Below, one piece after another: positions 26,144 to 35,147 of a stretch of DNA of 64,000 bases. Both the position numbers and the translations under genes were made by a program. Within the stretch, counting starts at the first letter, position 1; each line of letters starts with the position of its first letter. The notes below the pieces were generated by a model, which saw only the letters and a list, made by a program, of their open reading frames with translations, searched no databases and was not told where the DNA came from. The DNA lies in contig NZ_JBMVQZ010000006.1 in NCBI RefSeq assembly GCF_049537155.1, positions 124,001-188,000 on the forward strand, written 5' to 3'. The stretch comes from Limisphaera sp049537155 (GTDB lineage Bacteria; Verrucomicrobiota; Verrucomicrobiia; Limisphaerales; Limisphaeraceae).

Positions 26144-27271
26144 GTGGCGTTGCGCGTGCTCATCTGTCCGGACAAGTTCAAGGGTTCGCTGACGGCCGTG
26201 GAGGTGTGCAAAGCCCTGGCCCGTGGCTGGCTTCGGGCACGGCCCCGGGACGTATTGGATCTGCTGCCGGTGAGCGACGGTGGAGACGGCTTCGGGGACG
26301 TCTGCCGCCGGTTGGTCGGAGCTCGCACGCGCTCCTTGCAAACGGTGGACGCTGCGGGCTGCCCGTTGCGGGCGCGTTGGTGGTGGTGCCGGACGCGGCG
26401 GCTGGCAATCTTGGAATCGGCGGCCGTCATCGGCCTGGCGTTGCTGCCGAAAGGTCGGTTTCATCCTTTCGAGCTGGACACGGCCGGGCTGGGACGGGCT
26501 CTGCAGAAGGTGGCGGCGCAGGGTGCCCGCAGGATCCTGGTGGGCCTGGGCGGCAGTGCGACCAACGACGCCGGGTTCGGCCTGGCGCGGGTCTTGGGAT
26601 GGCGATTCCTCGATTCGGCCGGCAGGGAACTGACCCGGTGGACGGATCTGGATCGGCTCGCGTGCGTGGAGCGGCCTGTGAAAGGGTTCCCCTGGCGGGC
26701 CTTGCAGGTCGCGGCGGACGTGACGAATCCGTTGTCGGGTCCGCGGGGGGCCACACGAGTGTACGGCCCGCAGAAGGGCCTGCGGCCCGCAGACCTTGCC
26801 CGGGCTGAGCAGTGTCTGCGGCGGTTGGCACGCGTCATGGAAGATCTGACGGGCCGGCCACTGTCCCGGGTGCCGGGCGCAGGTGCGGCTGGTGGACTCG
26901 GATTCGGGTTCCTGGCATTCGCCGGTGCCGAGCTGGTGCCGGGATTCGACTGGGTGGCCGAGCGGGCCCGTCTGGAGCAGCGGCTGCGCCGGGCCGACCT
27001 GGTGCTGACGGGTGAGGGGTCCATGGATCGGTCCACGGTGATGGGCAAGGGAGTGGGCGAGATCGCCCGGCGCTGCCGTCGGAAGCAAAAACCTTGTCTC
27101 GCCTTTGTGGGCAGTTTCCAGCCCTGGGGCGGTCATGCGCGATGGTTCCGGCGGGTCTACGCGCTGCTGGACGTGGTGCCGGAAAAGGTGGCATTCGCCC
27201 GCCCGGCCGGGGTGCTGGAGCAACTGGCCGAACAGGCGGCCCGGGAATGGACCACGGAATCCGCCGGGTGA
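26144..27271 (+). CDS. glxK: Glycerate kinase (GlxK family)
   Basis: Phosphorylates D-glycerate (to 2-phosphoglycerate in most GlxK enzymes), feeding glyoxylate or serine breakdown products into glycolysis; cytoplasmic. The 375-residue product is of normal length and shows VLICPDKFKGSLTAVEV at the N terminus, LLPVSDGGDGFGD, VGLGGSATNDAGFG and LVLTGEGSMDRST, all family hallmarks. The start is taken as GTG at 26144 because MALRVLICPDKFKG aligns with the family N terminus; GTG at 26120 would add 8 residues. The gene stands alone and converges on the fkp gene. Confidence 0.9.
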   Translation: MALRVLICPDKFKGSLTAVEVCKALARGWLRARPRDVLDLLPVSDGGDGFGDVCRRLVGARTRSLQTVDAAGCPLRARWWWCRTRRLAILESAAVIGLALLPKGRFHPFELDTAGLGRALQKVAAQGARRILVGLGGSATNDAGFGLARVLGWRFLDSAGRELTRWTDLDRLACVERPVKGFPWRALQVAADVTNPLSGPRGATRVYGPQKGLRPADLARAEQCLRRLARVMEDLTGRPLSRVPGAGAAGGLGFGFLAFAGAELVPGFDWVAERARLEQRLRRADLVLTGEGSMDRSTVMGKGVGEIARRCRRKQKPCLAFVGSFQPWGGHARWFRRVYALLDVVPEKVAFARPAGVLEQLAEQAAREWTTESAG

Positions 27272-27314
27272 ACGGTCCGGCGCGACCTTCCGGGCCGTAC
27301 CATCGCGGCCGCCC

Positions 27315-30203
27315 TCAGCTGCGGGTCACTTGAAGGCCCGTGGAGGAGATGCTGAAGTTGACAAATCGCGCGCGCGGGTTCGGCGGCCGCCGGGTGAGCG
27401 CCTCCCGGATCCGTGCAGCCGCCGCCGGATCGCGCGCGATCATGAACAGATACCCGCCGCCGCCCGCGCCGGCCAGTTTGGCCGCAGCCAGATTGGGCGC
27501 CACGGTGTCGAGGATCGCCCGGACCTGGGGCGGGTTGGTGGCGGGATCGAGGGCTTGGTTGAGGCGCCAGCTCTCGCGGACGGTCTCGCAAAGCCCTTCG
27601 AAATCGCATCGTTGTACGGCCAGGGCACCGCGACGCGCGTTCTGACCGATCTCCTCCAGAAGGGCCAGGTGCCTGGGCGAGTTGAGAAACACCGCGCGCA
27701 CGATTTCGCCGAGGATGTTCCATGCCAGCCGGGTGATGCCGGTGTAGTACAGCAGGCAACAGGCGGAGGTTGCCGGGGACTCGAACAAGTGCTGGGGCAG
27801 CCAGTGGATCTGCGGGCTCTGACGCAGGCCGGGGGCGGTCTCGATCAGTTTGATTCCGCGCTCGATGGCCCCGAGTTGGTCCTGCCACCCGCCTCCGGTG
27901 CCGAGGAGCTGTTCCAGCACCAGCGTGCGATGGGAGAGCGTCTCACGATCCCAACCCAGACCGCAGAGGTCCGAGAGTGCGGCCAGCAGGGTGGCGGCCA
28001 GGATGCTGCTGGTGCCGAGTCCGCTGCCCTTGGGCACGGCGGCGACCAACGACAATTCGATGCCGCCCCCGAACTCCCGAAGTTGTTGTTCGAGGGATTC
28101 GAACCCGCCGTGCACATGAAACCGTGGCGAGAAACCGGCCAGCGCCAGAGCGGCGCGTGCCAGCGCGAACGGGCTGCCCGGATCCGCGTGGTTCTCCAGC
28201 TCGGCATAGGTCCGCACCCGTTCTTCAGCGCTGAGGTCAATGGACCGAATCACCACCACGGGTTCGGGGATGCACTTGGCAAAAACCTGCAGGGGCGGTT
28301 GCCCGTTGAGATCCACCGCGAGGTTCAGAACCCGGCCGCCGTGTTCGAGGCAGTAGGGTGGCGTGTCCGTCCAACCACCGGCCAGGTCCACCCGCACCGG
28401 ACAGCGCGCCCACACGATCTGATCCTCCTGAATGGAACGAACCGGATGCACGGGAAGGACCCTGGCTTCACGCACCAGCATCTCCCGGAGCCGTTCGAAG
28501 GCCTCCTGTTCCCGCCGTTCCCAGCCGGGCTCGCCGCGGTGCCGGGCCCATGCCGCCTGGAACATGGCCTCGCGCGCGGCGTGCAGCGGCGGGTCGTCGG
28601 GACCGAAAAGAACAGGGTCGGGTCGCTGTGCGTTCCCGGCAGCCAGCCGGGCCGCCGATTCCAGGTCGAGCCGGTAAAAGACGCTCTCTCGCGCGTGCTT
28701 CCGGAGGGCCGTGAGGGCTTCGCGGCGCAGGCAGGCCCGTTGCGCGTAAAGGCGCCTCGGATTGCAACGGCGCAACAGGTCGGCGGCGGACAGGCGCGGT
28801 CCGCCGAGCCATTGCCGGGCCCGGCGCTGCGATCCGGGTGAATCGGCCCGCCACAACCATTCGATCAAACCCGGATCGAGATCCGTCTCTCGCAGGAGGG
28901 GGAAAAGCGGACATTGGTGGATGTCCATGCCGGCCGGCCACGCCAGCACTCGGGGGGAGATCCCGCGCTCTTCCAGCCATTGAAGAAACGGCCGCCCCAG
29001 CCAGAACGTGCCGGGATCGTCCCAAGGGCCCTCAAACAGGTCGGCAAATCCGTACGCCCGGATGCACCAGAGATCGGCGTCCACCGGCACCATGTCCAGG
29101 CAGATCCCGGGCGGCAGGGTGAGTTTCCAATCGTTGGCCGGCACGCCTGTGAGCACGTGCTGATGCGCCAGGTGCCAGCGCGGGCCGATGACGCTGTTCT
29201 CGATCCACAAGGTGTGTCCCGCCTCGCGGTCCAACGGGAGCCGCACCCGTGCGTTCTGCAGGACCTGGTCCGGATGCCGGTGTTCCTCCCAGTCAACCGG
29301 TAGCCGGTTCTGCAGGCTCACCACGGATTCCACCATCTGTGCCGAGGTGCCGAAGGGATGGCACGCCGCGCCGGGCCACTCCACCACGGCGCAGCTCAGG
29401 GCGCGAATCTCCGGGTCGTCCAGGCGGGGGTCGGTCCCCAGGGCGGCGGTGAACGCGGCATGGAACGGACAGGGCTCGGCCCGACCGGCGCGGAAGATTC
29501 CTCTCGATTCCTCCCAGCCACAGCGGTGCATCAGGATGGAGACGGCCCTGGCGCTCAGCAGCCACACCCCGGTGTCCACTACGAAACGGTGGCTGGACGC
29601 AATCTGTCGAATCCGCGCCGCTGATGGCTTTTGCTCGGCAAAGGCCAGGCGCGACGGCTCGCGCCGGTGACAGAACAGCACCCCGAAATGTTGAGCCGTC
29701 TCCGGTGGGACCCGGATGCCGAGGACCACGACGTCCGCCTCGGGCAGCGCCGGCAGTCCCTCGGGACCCGGCCGGACCCAAACATCGCCGCGGCAGAGCA
29801 CCAGACGAACGACATCGGGAGCTGCCCGCAGGAGGCGGTCCCACAGGGGTTCCTGTAGATCCAGCAGCGTCTGGTCGAGTCGTTGTCCCCGGCTCCACCG
29901 CAGCACCGGCACGGGCAGGAGGGATTTGCCCACGGGCGCATAGGCGGGCAGGCGCCGGCTCTGTCCGCCCGCGTGGATCACCACGCGCCGGTCTGCCGCG
30001 AGCCACGAGGCAAAGGACATGCTCGAGCCGCTGGCGTGCCACGCCGCCGCCAAAAGATGGGCGGTGGCGCCCCCGGAACCGGGCGGCGGTCCGTCGGGAT
30101 CCGCCGCGGCAAACCATTCCGGGCTCATGCGCCCTTCCAGTTCGGCAAACACCGGCGCCATGGCCGGAGGGAGCGAGATCAGGTACCGCGGTTGCATGAG
30201 CAT
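27315..30203 (-). CDS. fkp: Bifunctional L-fucokinase / GDP-L-fucose pyrophosphorylase
   Basis: Converts free L-fucose to fucose-1-phosphate and then GDP-fucose for glycan decoration. This 962-residue two-domain protein matches Bacteroides Fkp. The N-terminal pyrophosphorylase half has HAGGQSRRLPAYAPVGKSLL (77-96) and left-handed-helix-like repeats (HTLWIENSVIGPRW). The C-terminal half is a GHMP kinase with CPVRVDLAGGWTDTPPYC, PKGSGLGTSSILAATLLAAL and LAGAGGGGYLFM. Both active-site regions look intact. A second ATG two codons on is equally possible. A GT2 glycosyltransferase gene lies 76 bases upstream on the same strand, consistent with surface glycan synthesis, though no fucosyltransferase is recognised. 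Confidence 0.92.
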   Translation of the reverse strand: MLMQPRYLISLPPAMAPVFAELEGRMSPEWFAAADPDGPPPGSGGATAHLLAAAWHASGSSMSFASWLAADRRVVIHAGGQSRRLPAYAPVGKSLLPVPVLRWSRGQRLDQTLLDLQEPLWDRLLRAAPDVVRLVLCRGDVWVRPGPEGLPALPEADVVVLGIRVPPETAQHFGVLFCHRREPSRLAFAEQKPSAARIRQIASSHRFVVDTGVWLLSARAVSILMHRCGWEESRGIFRAGRAEPCPFHAAFTAALGTDPRLDDPEIRALSCAVVEWPGAACHPFGTSAQMVESVVSLQNRLPVDWEEHRHPDQVLQNARVRLPLDREAGHTLWIENSVIGPRWHLAHQHVLTGVPANDWKLTLPPGICLDMVPVDADLWCIRAYGFADLFEGPWDDPGTFWLGRPFLQWLEERGISPRVLAWPAGMDIHQCPLFPLLRETDLDPGLIEWLWRADSPGSQRRARQWLGGPRLSAADLLRRCNPRRLYAQRACLRREALTALRKHARESVFYRLDLESAARLAAGNAQRPDPVLFGPDDPPLHAAREAMFQAAWARHRGEPGWERREQEAFERLREMLVREARVLPVHPVRSIQEDQIVWARCPVRVDLAGGWTDTPPYCLEHGGRVLNLAVDLNGQPPLQVFAKCIPEPVVVIRSIDLSAEERVRTYAELENHADPGSPFALARAALALAGFSPRFHVHGGFESLEQQLREFGGGIELSLVAAVPKGSGLGTSSILAATLLAALSDLCGLGWDRETLSHRTLVLEQLLGTGGGWQDQLGAIERGIKLIETAPGLRQSPQIHWLPQHLFESPATSACCLLYYTGITRLAWNILGEIVRAVFLNSPRHLALLEEIGQNARRGALAVQRCDFEGLCETVRESWRLNQALDPATNPPQVRAILDTVAPNLAAAKLAGAGGGGYLFMIARDPAAAARIREALTRRPPNPRARFVNFSISSTGLQVTRS

Positions 30204-30279
30204 CGGAGAAGAGAGCCCGGCCAGGGCGGGGGACGCCGCGCAAACGAGTCCTCGCTTCCGGCTGGGCAGGTCGGGTTCA

Positions 30280-31068
30280 TCATGGCTGGGACCGCCCGCT
30301 CCCGGGGGTCCGGGATCGGGCGGCCGGCGGGAAAAGAGGCGAGCGAATCCATCCCCAGAGTGCGAGCCGGAAAGTGAGGGCCGTCAGCAGGCAGCCCCAT
30401 CCGTAGCGCACGCTGCGGCGGAAATTGATGGAGGAGGCTTCGGGAAAATACCGCGCCGGACAACTCACCTCGCCGATGGCGAATCCGTGCCAGAGGATCT
30501 GGGCCAGCATCTGGTTGTCGAACACGAAATCGTCCGAGTTCACCGTGAAGTCAATGTGCCGCAGGACCTCGGCGGAGAAGGCCCGGTAACCGGTGTGGTA
30601 CTCGGAGAGTTTGGCACCCAACAGCCAGTTTTCCAGCAGGGTCAGAACGCGGTTGGCCACGTATTTCCAGACGGGCATGCCGCCGCGCAGGGCCTGCCCG
30701 CCCAGGATCCGGCTTCCCAGCACGCAATCATAGACGCCGCTGGCGATCATGCTGGCCATGGCCGGGATCAACGCGGGAGTGTACTGATAGTCGGGATGGA
30801 TCATGATGACGATGTCCGCACCCGCCTCCAGGGCCAGGCGGTAACAGGTCTTTTGGTTGCCACCGTACCCGCGGTTTTGCGGATGGACATGCACGCGCAG
30901 GCCTTCCAGGGTGCGCGCGATGGCCACGGTCTCATCCCGGCTTCCATCGTCCACCAGGATGATCTCGTCCACCATTTCCTGGGCACGGACCTCGGCCCAG
31001 GTCTGCCGCAGCGTACGAGCCGCGTTGTACGCCGGCATAACCACCACGATTCTGCGCCCCCGGTACAT
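30280..31068 (-). CDS. Family 2 glycosyltransferase (dolichyl-phosphate-mannose-synthase-like)
   Basis: GT-A-fold glycosyltransferase acting at the inner face of the membrane. The 262-residue product opens with RIVVVMPAYNAARTL and has the nucleotide-binding LVDDGSRDET, PQNRGYGGNQKTCY, and the acceptor-side DIVIMIHPDYQYTP in place of the more usual DaDlQ. YHTGYRAFS is a DPM1-like landmark. A single hydrophobic stretch near the C terminus (WGCLLTALTFRLALWGW) may be a weak membrane anchor. It probably transfers a sugar to polyprenyl phosphate or a related lipid. Fkp lies downstream, but the donor is not necessarily GDP-fucose. Confidence 0.88.
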   Translation of the reverse strand: MYRGRRIVVVMPAYNAARTLRQTWAEVRAQEMVDEIILVDDGSRDETVAIARTLEGLRVHVHPQNRGYGGNQKTCYRLALEAGADIVIMIHPDYQYTPALIPAMASMIASGVYDCVLGSRILGGQALRGGMPVWKYVANRVLTLLENWLLGAKLSEYHTGYRAFSAEVLRHIDFTVNSDDFVFDNQMLAQILWHGFAIGEVSCPARYFPEASSINFRRSVRYGWGCLLTALTFRLALWGWIRSPLFPPAARSRTPGSGRSQP

Positions 31069-31247
31069 CGTCCTGTCGCGCTGCCAGAAAGCGCGGCCAA
31101 GCTGCCGCAGCTCCCGCGGAGTTGAGAAGTCGAAAATCGGCCCGGACGATCTCCAAGAAGCACCAATGGATCGCCCGTTTCCATGCCCCGAGGGGATCCG
31201 AGGCGGCTTGACAAACCGGGAACCTCATGATCCAGTGAGTCCTGAAG

Positions 31248-31562
31248 ATGGTCGGGCGGCCCCAGACCACCCTGCGCCGTGCCCTGGCCCTGCTCATGGC
31301 GGGGCTGTGGGTGTGGGTGTTTGCCGAGGCGGCCTGGCTGGGTGCGACCGGTCACCACCACAAGGCGACCTCCTCAGGTTCCCCCAGTTGCGGCGTTTGC
31401 ACGATTGCATTGGGCCTGTTGGAAACCTCTGTTGAGGGCTCGACGGCATGCGAACCGCCTGCGGTGCCCACACAACCGTTGCAGTTCGTTCCTCCCTGCC
31501 CGCAGAAGATCTTTCCTGCGCTTCCCCATGGCCGGGCACCCCCGGCCGCCGCGCTTCCCTGA
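31248..31562 (+). CDS. Small membrane/secreted His- and Cys-containing protein
   Basis: A 104-residue protein I cannot assign to a family with certainty. One N-terminal hydrophobic segment (about residues 11-32, ALALLMAGLWVWVFAEAAWL) is followed by GHHHKATSSGSPSCGVC and a Pro-rich tail with two more cysteines (C68, C84). The arrangement resembles DUF2946-type proteins that sit beside metal-transport genes. The His triplet plus CxxC could bind a transition metal. It is 155 bases upstream of an outer-membrane barrel and a ZnuA/ZnuB-like pair on the same strand. The GC-rich context leaves some chance it is spurious, but the start ATG, signal-like helix and metal-binding residues argue that it is real. 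Confidence 0.6.
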   Translation: MVGRPQTTLRRALALLMAGLWVWVFAEAAWLGATGHHHKATSSGSPSCGVCTIALGLLETSVEGSTACEPPAVPTQPLQFVPPCPQKIFPALPHGRAPPAAALP

Positions 31563-31717
31563 GCCGTTGAAGAGCACGCCCCGGGCGCATGCCGCCCGGG
31601 ACGGAACACCACCGCCCGAACTGCTGTCGCCCGCCTGAACGCGGCCGATGACCGGCGCGGCGTGGTGAAGCGTATGCGAAACAGTTGCTTGAAATGAACC
31701 CCGATTTGTTGGACGCA

Positions 31718-33298
31718 ATGAAAAAGTTTTTCTACACGACCCTATCTGCAGCTTTCATGACCGCGGTTGCCGCGGAGGAAACCGGAACCGCCGGCGGGCC
31801 GGATCGGATCCGGCTTTTGGAACAACGCCTGCAACAATTGCAGGGCGAGTTTGATCGGACCCTGGAGGAGCAACGGCGCCAGATCGAGGCGCTTCGGTCG
31901 GAACTGGAACACTTGCGCGCCCGGGCCGGGTCGGCGGAACCGGCCGGGCAGGGTGCGGGGCCGGCGGCCGGCCCGGGACAGGCCCCGCGCGATTCAGCCG
32001 GTACGCCTGCGGTCCGTTCGGCATCGCCGGCGATGAGCGGTGTTTCGCCCTGGCGCCTGGGAGGGGCCGGCGCGTACGTGGACGTGGGTTTGGTGGGCAC
32101 CTTTGCGGCGGGCACCTCCACCGCGGATGACATCGAGGGCGGGTTGCAACCGGGTGGACACGATCCCAACCAGCGCGGGTTCACCGTGCAGGGGGTGGAA
32201 CTCAACCTGACCGGTTCGGTGGACCCGTATTTCTCGGGCAGCGCCAACCTGCTCTACAGCCTGGATGCCTCCGGCGAGTCCCGGTTCGAACTGGAGGAGG
32301 CGTGGCTGCAGACATTGCAGTTGCCCGCAGGGTTGCAGGTGCGGGCGGGCCAGTTCTATGCGCCCTTCGGGCGGATCAACGGGCGGCATCCGCACCAGTG
32401 GGGATTTGTGGATTCCCCCCTGGTGATCGCACGGCTCCTGGGTCCGGATGGCCTGCGAAATCCCGGGGCGCAGCTCTCATGGATGATGCCCACGACCTTC
32501 TATTCCGAGCTTTTCCTGGCCGTTCAGGACAGTCAGGGTGACGGGGCCGCCCCCTTTCGCGCGGGCGGCCACGTGCACGGCGGGGAGGAGGACGGGGCCC
32601 TTCCCATGGGGTTCCGCCCATTGGAGAACGATCGGGGGGTCTCGGCCCTGAACGATCTGATGTGGACGCTGCGGTATGCCTGTTCCTGGGACGTCACGGA
32701 CCAACAAACCGTGTTGGTCGGCCTGAGTGCGGCCCTGGGTCCCAACGCCAGCGGGGCCGGGGGCGCACCGGCCACGCAGATCTACGGGCTGGACCTCTAC
32801 TGGAAATGGAAATCGCCGCGGGCGCACGCGGGTTTCCCGTTCGTCTCGTTCCAGGCGGAGGCGCTGCTGCGCCGCTATGAACTGGGCGCGTTCGATTGGA
32901 CCGAGCATGCCGAGCACGATGAGCCTTTCCTGGCCGACGCAGCTTCGGGGACACCGGCGGTCTTGTCGGCCGAGACGGTCACCGACTACGGGTTCTATAC
33001 CGAGTTGCTGTACGGCTTCCGCCGCGGTTGGGTCGCCGGGTTGCGTTTCGACTACGTGGCAGGCGGGGAGGGCGACTATGAGAAAGGTCCGTGGACATTC
33101 GCGGGCGAGCCGGTGGGCCGCGATCTTTTGCGACGGGAACGTTGGCGGATCACACCGAACCTCACCTGGTACCCGAGCGAATACTCGAAGCTGCGGCTCC
33201 AGTACAACTATGACCGGCGGGCGGATGTGGGGGAGGACCACTCCGTGTGGTTGCAGGTCGAGCTTTCGCTGGGTGCCCACGCGGCACACCAGTTCTGA
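31718..33298 (+). CDS. Outer-membrane beta-barrel (porin-like) with N-terminal coiled coil
   Basis: The 526-residue product has a signal peptide MKKFFYTTLSAAFMTAVAA. A coiled coil follows (about 32-72, RLLEQRLQQLQGEFDRTLEE...LRSELEHLRA) that may trimerise or tether to peptidoglycan, then a Gly/Ala/Pro-rich linker. From about residue 115 alternating amphipathic strands form a barrel that ends in LQVELSLGAHAAHQF, with terminal Phe. A His/Glu-rich loop (GGHVHGGEEDG) could attract metal ions. The ATG at 31718 is chosen because it starts the signal peptide. The binding-protein gene follows after 16 bases. Context suggests an outer-membrane entry route for the metal taken up by the ABC genes; selectivity is unknown. 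Confidence 0.8.
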   Translation: MKKFFYTTLSAAFMTAVAAEETGTAGGPDRIRLLEQRLQQLQGEFDRTLEEQRRQIEALRSELEHLRARAGSAEPAGQGAGPAAGPGQAPRDSAGTPAVRSASPAMSGVSPWRLGGAGAYVDVGLVGTFAAGTSTADDIEGGLQPGGHDPNQRGFTVQGVELNLTGSVDPYFSGSANLLYSLDASGESRFELEEAWLQTLQLPAGLQVRAGQFYAPFGRINGRHPHQWGFVDSPLVIARLLGPDGLRNPGAQLSWMMPTTFYSELFLAVQDSQGDGAAPFRAGGHVHGGEEDGALPMGFRPLENDRGVSALNDLMWTLRYACSWDVTDQQTVLVGLSAALGPNASGAGGAPATQIYGLDLYWKWKSPRAHAGFPFVSFQAEALLRRYELGAFDWTEHAEHDEPFLADAASGTPAVLSAETVTDYGFYTELLYGFRRGWVAGLRFDYVAGGEGDYEKGPWTFAGEPVGRDLLRRERWRITPNLTWYPSEYSKLRLQYNYDRRADVGEDHSVWLQVELSLGAHAAHQF

Positions 33299-33300
33299 GG

Positions 33301-33308
33301 AAAGGAGG
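33301..33308 (+). promoter_or_regulatory. Strong Shine-Dalgarno site of the znuA-like gene
   Basis: AAAGGAGG, with 6 bases before the ATG at 33315, is among the strongest ribosome sites in the window and fixes this start within a much longer open frame. Confidence 0.7.
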
Positions 33309-33314
33309 CTCCAG

Positions 33315-34256
33315 ATGAGATTGCGAACCGGTTTTCTGGGCGGTTTGGTTGCTGCCCTGTGTTTGGTTGCGGGGACGACCGAGGCACGGTTGCGGGTGGT
33401 GGCCACGACGGCCGACCTCGGGTCGTTGGTGCGGACCGTGGGCGGGGATCGGGTTGACGTGCTCACCCTGGCGCGCCCGACGGAGGACTCGCATTTCGTG
33501 GATCCCCGGCCGAGTTATCTCGTACGTCTTTCCCGGGCCGACGCCCTGGTGCACGGCGGGGCGGGACTCGAAGCGGCCTGGCTGACCCCCCTGCTGCAGC
33601 GGGCCGGCAACGCGCGCATCCTGCCGGCGGCCCGCGGAAATGTGCGCTGCTGCGAGGGCGTGACCCTGCTTGAGGTGCCCGAACGACTCGACCGTGCCCA
33701 GGGCGACGTTCATCCGGCGGGCAACCCGCACTACCTCATGGACCCCGAGAATGCGCGAGTGGTGGTGCATCATCTGGCCGATACGTTTGCCGAGCTGGAT
33801 CCCGACGGTGCGGAGGTCTACCGGCGCAACGCCCAAGCATTCCTGACCGAGTTGGATCGGCGGCTGCCCGGCTGGTTGGAAAGGCTGCGACCGTATGCAG
33901 GGACGCGCCTGGCGGCCTACCACAATTCCTGGCCGTACTTTGCGAGGCGGTTCGGATTGCGGATCGACCTGTTCCTCGAACCCAAGCCGGGCATTCCACC
34001 GTCGGCGGCGCATCTGACCCGGGTGATAGCCGAAATGAAGGCCGACAGGGTTCGGGCGATTCTGGTGGAGCCCTACCAGGACCGCCGGGTGGCGGAGCGC
34101 GTGGCTGCGGAGACCGGCGCCAAGGTGGTGCCTGTGACGCAATATCCCGGCGGGGTCAAAGACACCGGGGACAGTTACCTGGAACTGATGGATTACCTGG
34201 TCCGTTCCGTGGCAGAGGCCCTGGCTGCCGGACCTGAACCCACCCCGCAACTCTGA
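33315..34256 (+). CDS. Metal ABC transporter substrate-binding protein (ZnuA/cluster A-I type)
   Basis: Periplasmic binding protein for Zn2+, Mn2+ or Fe2+. The 313-residue product has a signal peptide (MRLRTGFLGGLVAALCLVAGTTEA) and the two-lobe cluster A-I fold. Candidate metal ligands are the His in DSHFVDPRPSY, the His in GNPHYLMDP, the His in AAYHNSWPYFARRFG, and the late Glu/Asp region (VEPYQDRRVAERVA). The long His-rich loop of typical ZnuA is absent, so zinc specificity is not assured. The gene follows the barrel gene by 16 bases, and its stop is 6 bases before the permease start. No ATPase gene separates them. Confidence 0.88.
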   Translation: MRLRTGFLGGLVAALCLVAGTTEARLRVVATTADLGSLVRTVGGDRVDVLTLARPTEDSHFVDPRPSYLVRLSRADALVHGGAGLEAAWLTPLLQRAGNARILPAARGNVRCCEGVTLLEVPERLDRAQGDVHPAGNPHYLMDPENARVVVHHLADTFAELDPDGAEVYRRNAQAFLTELDRRLPGWLERLRPYAGTRLAAYHNSWPYFARRFGLRIDLFLEPKPGIPPSAAHLTRVIAEMKADRVRAILVEPYQDRRVAERVAAETGAKVVPVTQYPGGVKDTGDSYLELMDYLVRSVAEALAAGPEPTPQL

Positions 34257-34262
34257 GCGATC

Positions 34263-35141
34263 ATGGCATCTGCTGGACCTCACTGGACGGAGGTGCTGCA
34301 GCTGTTGGGGCCGCCGCTGGCGGCGGCGGTCCTGCTGCCCGGCCTGCTGGTCTATTACGGCCTCCACATCCTGGAGCGCGGGATCATCTTCATTGATCTG
34401 GCGCTGGCCCAGGTCGCCACCGTGGGTACGTGCGTGTGCATCCTTTTGGGGCACGAAGCGACCGACGTCCATGCCTATGCGTGGTCCCTGGGTTTCACAG
34501 TGGCAGGTGCCTTGTTGTTCACCGTGTTGCGGGAGCCGCGGCATGGTCGGGTGCCGTTGGAGGCGTTGATCGGCATCGTTTACGTGGTTGCCGCGGCTGC
34601 GAGTGTGCTGTTGTTGAGCCGGGCACCGCACGGGCGCGAGGAACTTCAAAAAACCCTGGTGGGCGATCTTCTCACCGTGTCGTGGCCGGTGGTCTGGCGT
34701 ACGGCGGCGTTGTATGCCGCGATGGGCGCTGTGCACTGGATCTGGCGCCGCCAGTTCCTCCGGTTGACCTTCGACCGCACGGCGGCCCTGGCCGCGGGAT
34801 TGAACGTGCGGATCTGGGACTTCTGGTTTTACCTGCTGTTCGGGCTTTTGGTGACCACTTTTGTTCACCTCGGAGGCGTTTTGTTGGTGTTCTCCTATCT
34901 CATCATCCCGGCGGTTTGCGGCCGGTTGTGGAGCGCCTCGCTGGGTGTGGCGCTGGGTGTGGGTTGGGCCGTGGCCGTGGTCGGCGGCATGGGCGGACTG
35001 GCCGCCTCCTATCAGCTGGATGTCCCGGGCGGAGCGGCCGTCGTATGTGCCCTCGGGGTGTTGTTGGGCGCTTGTGCGGCGGGCGCGCGGCTCTGGCAGA
35101 CGCGGCCCCGGACCGCCGGTCCGGTCCGGGGCTCGCTCTGA
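34263..35141 (+). CDS. Metal ABC transporter permease (ZnuB/MntB type)
   Basis: Inner-membrane permease of the ABC-3 family, partner of the binding protein encoded 6 bases upstream. The 292-residue product has about eight hydrophobic helices and the family segments RGIIFIDLALAQVATVG near the N terminus, EALIGIVYVVAAAASVLLL, and GVLLVFSYLIIPAVCGRLW near the C-terminal end. A functional importer also needs a ZnuC-type ATPase, which is not encoded in this operon or anywhere in the window; it must be borrowed from elsewhere. The gene ends 6 bases from the opposing MBL-fold gene. Confidence 0.9.
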   Translation: MASAGPHWTEVLQLLGPPLAAAVLLPGLLVYYGLHILERGIIFIDLALAQVATVGTCVCILLGHEATDVHAYAWSLGFTVAGALLFTVLREPRHGRVPLEALIGIVYVVAAAASVLLLSRAPHGREELQKTLVGDLLTVSWPVVWRTAALYAAMGAVHWIWRRQFLRLTFDRTAALAAGLNVRIWDFWFYLLFGLLVTTFVHLGGVLLVFSYLIIPAVCGRLWSASLGVALGVGWAVAVVGGMGGLAASYQLDVPGGAAVVCALGVLLGACAAGARLWQTRPRTAGPVRGSL

Positions 35142-35147
35142 GCGGCC

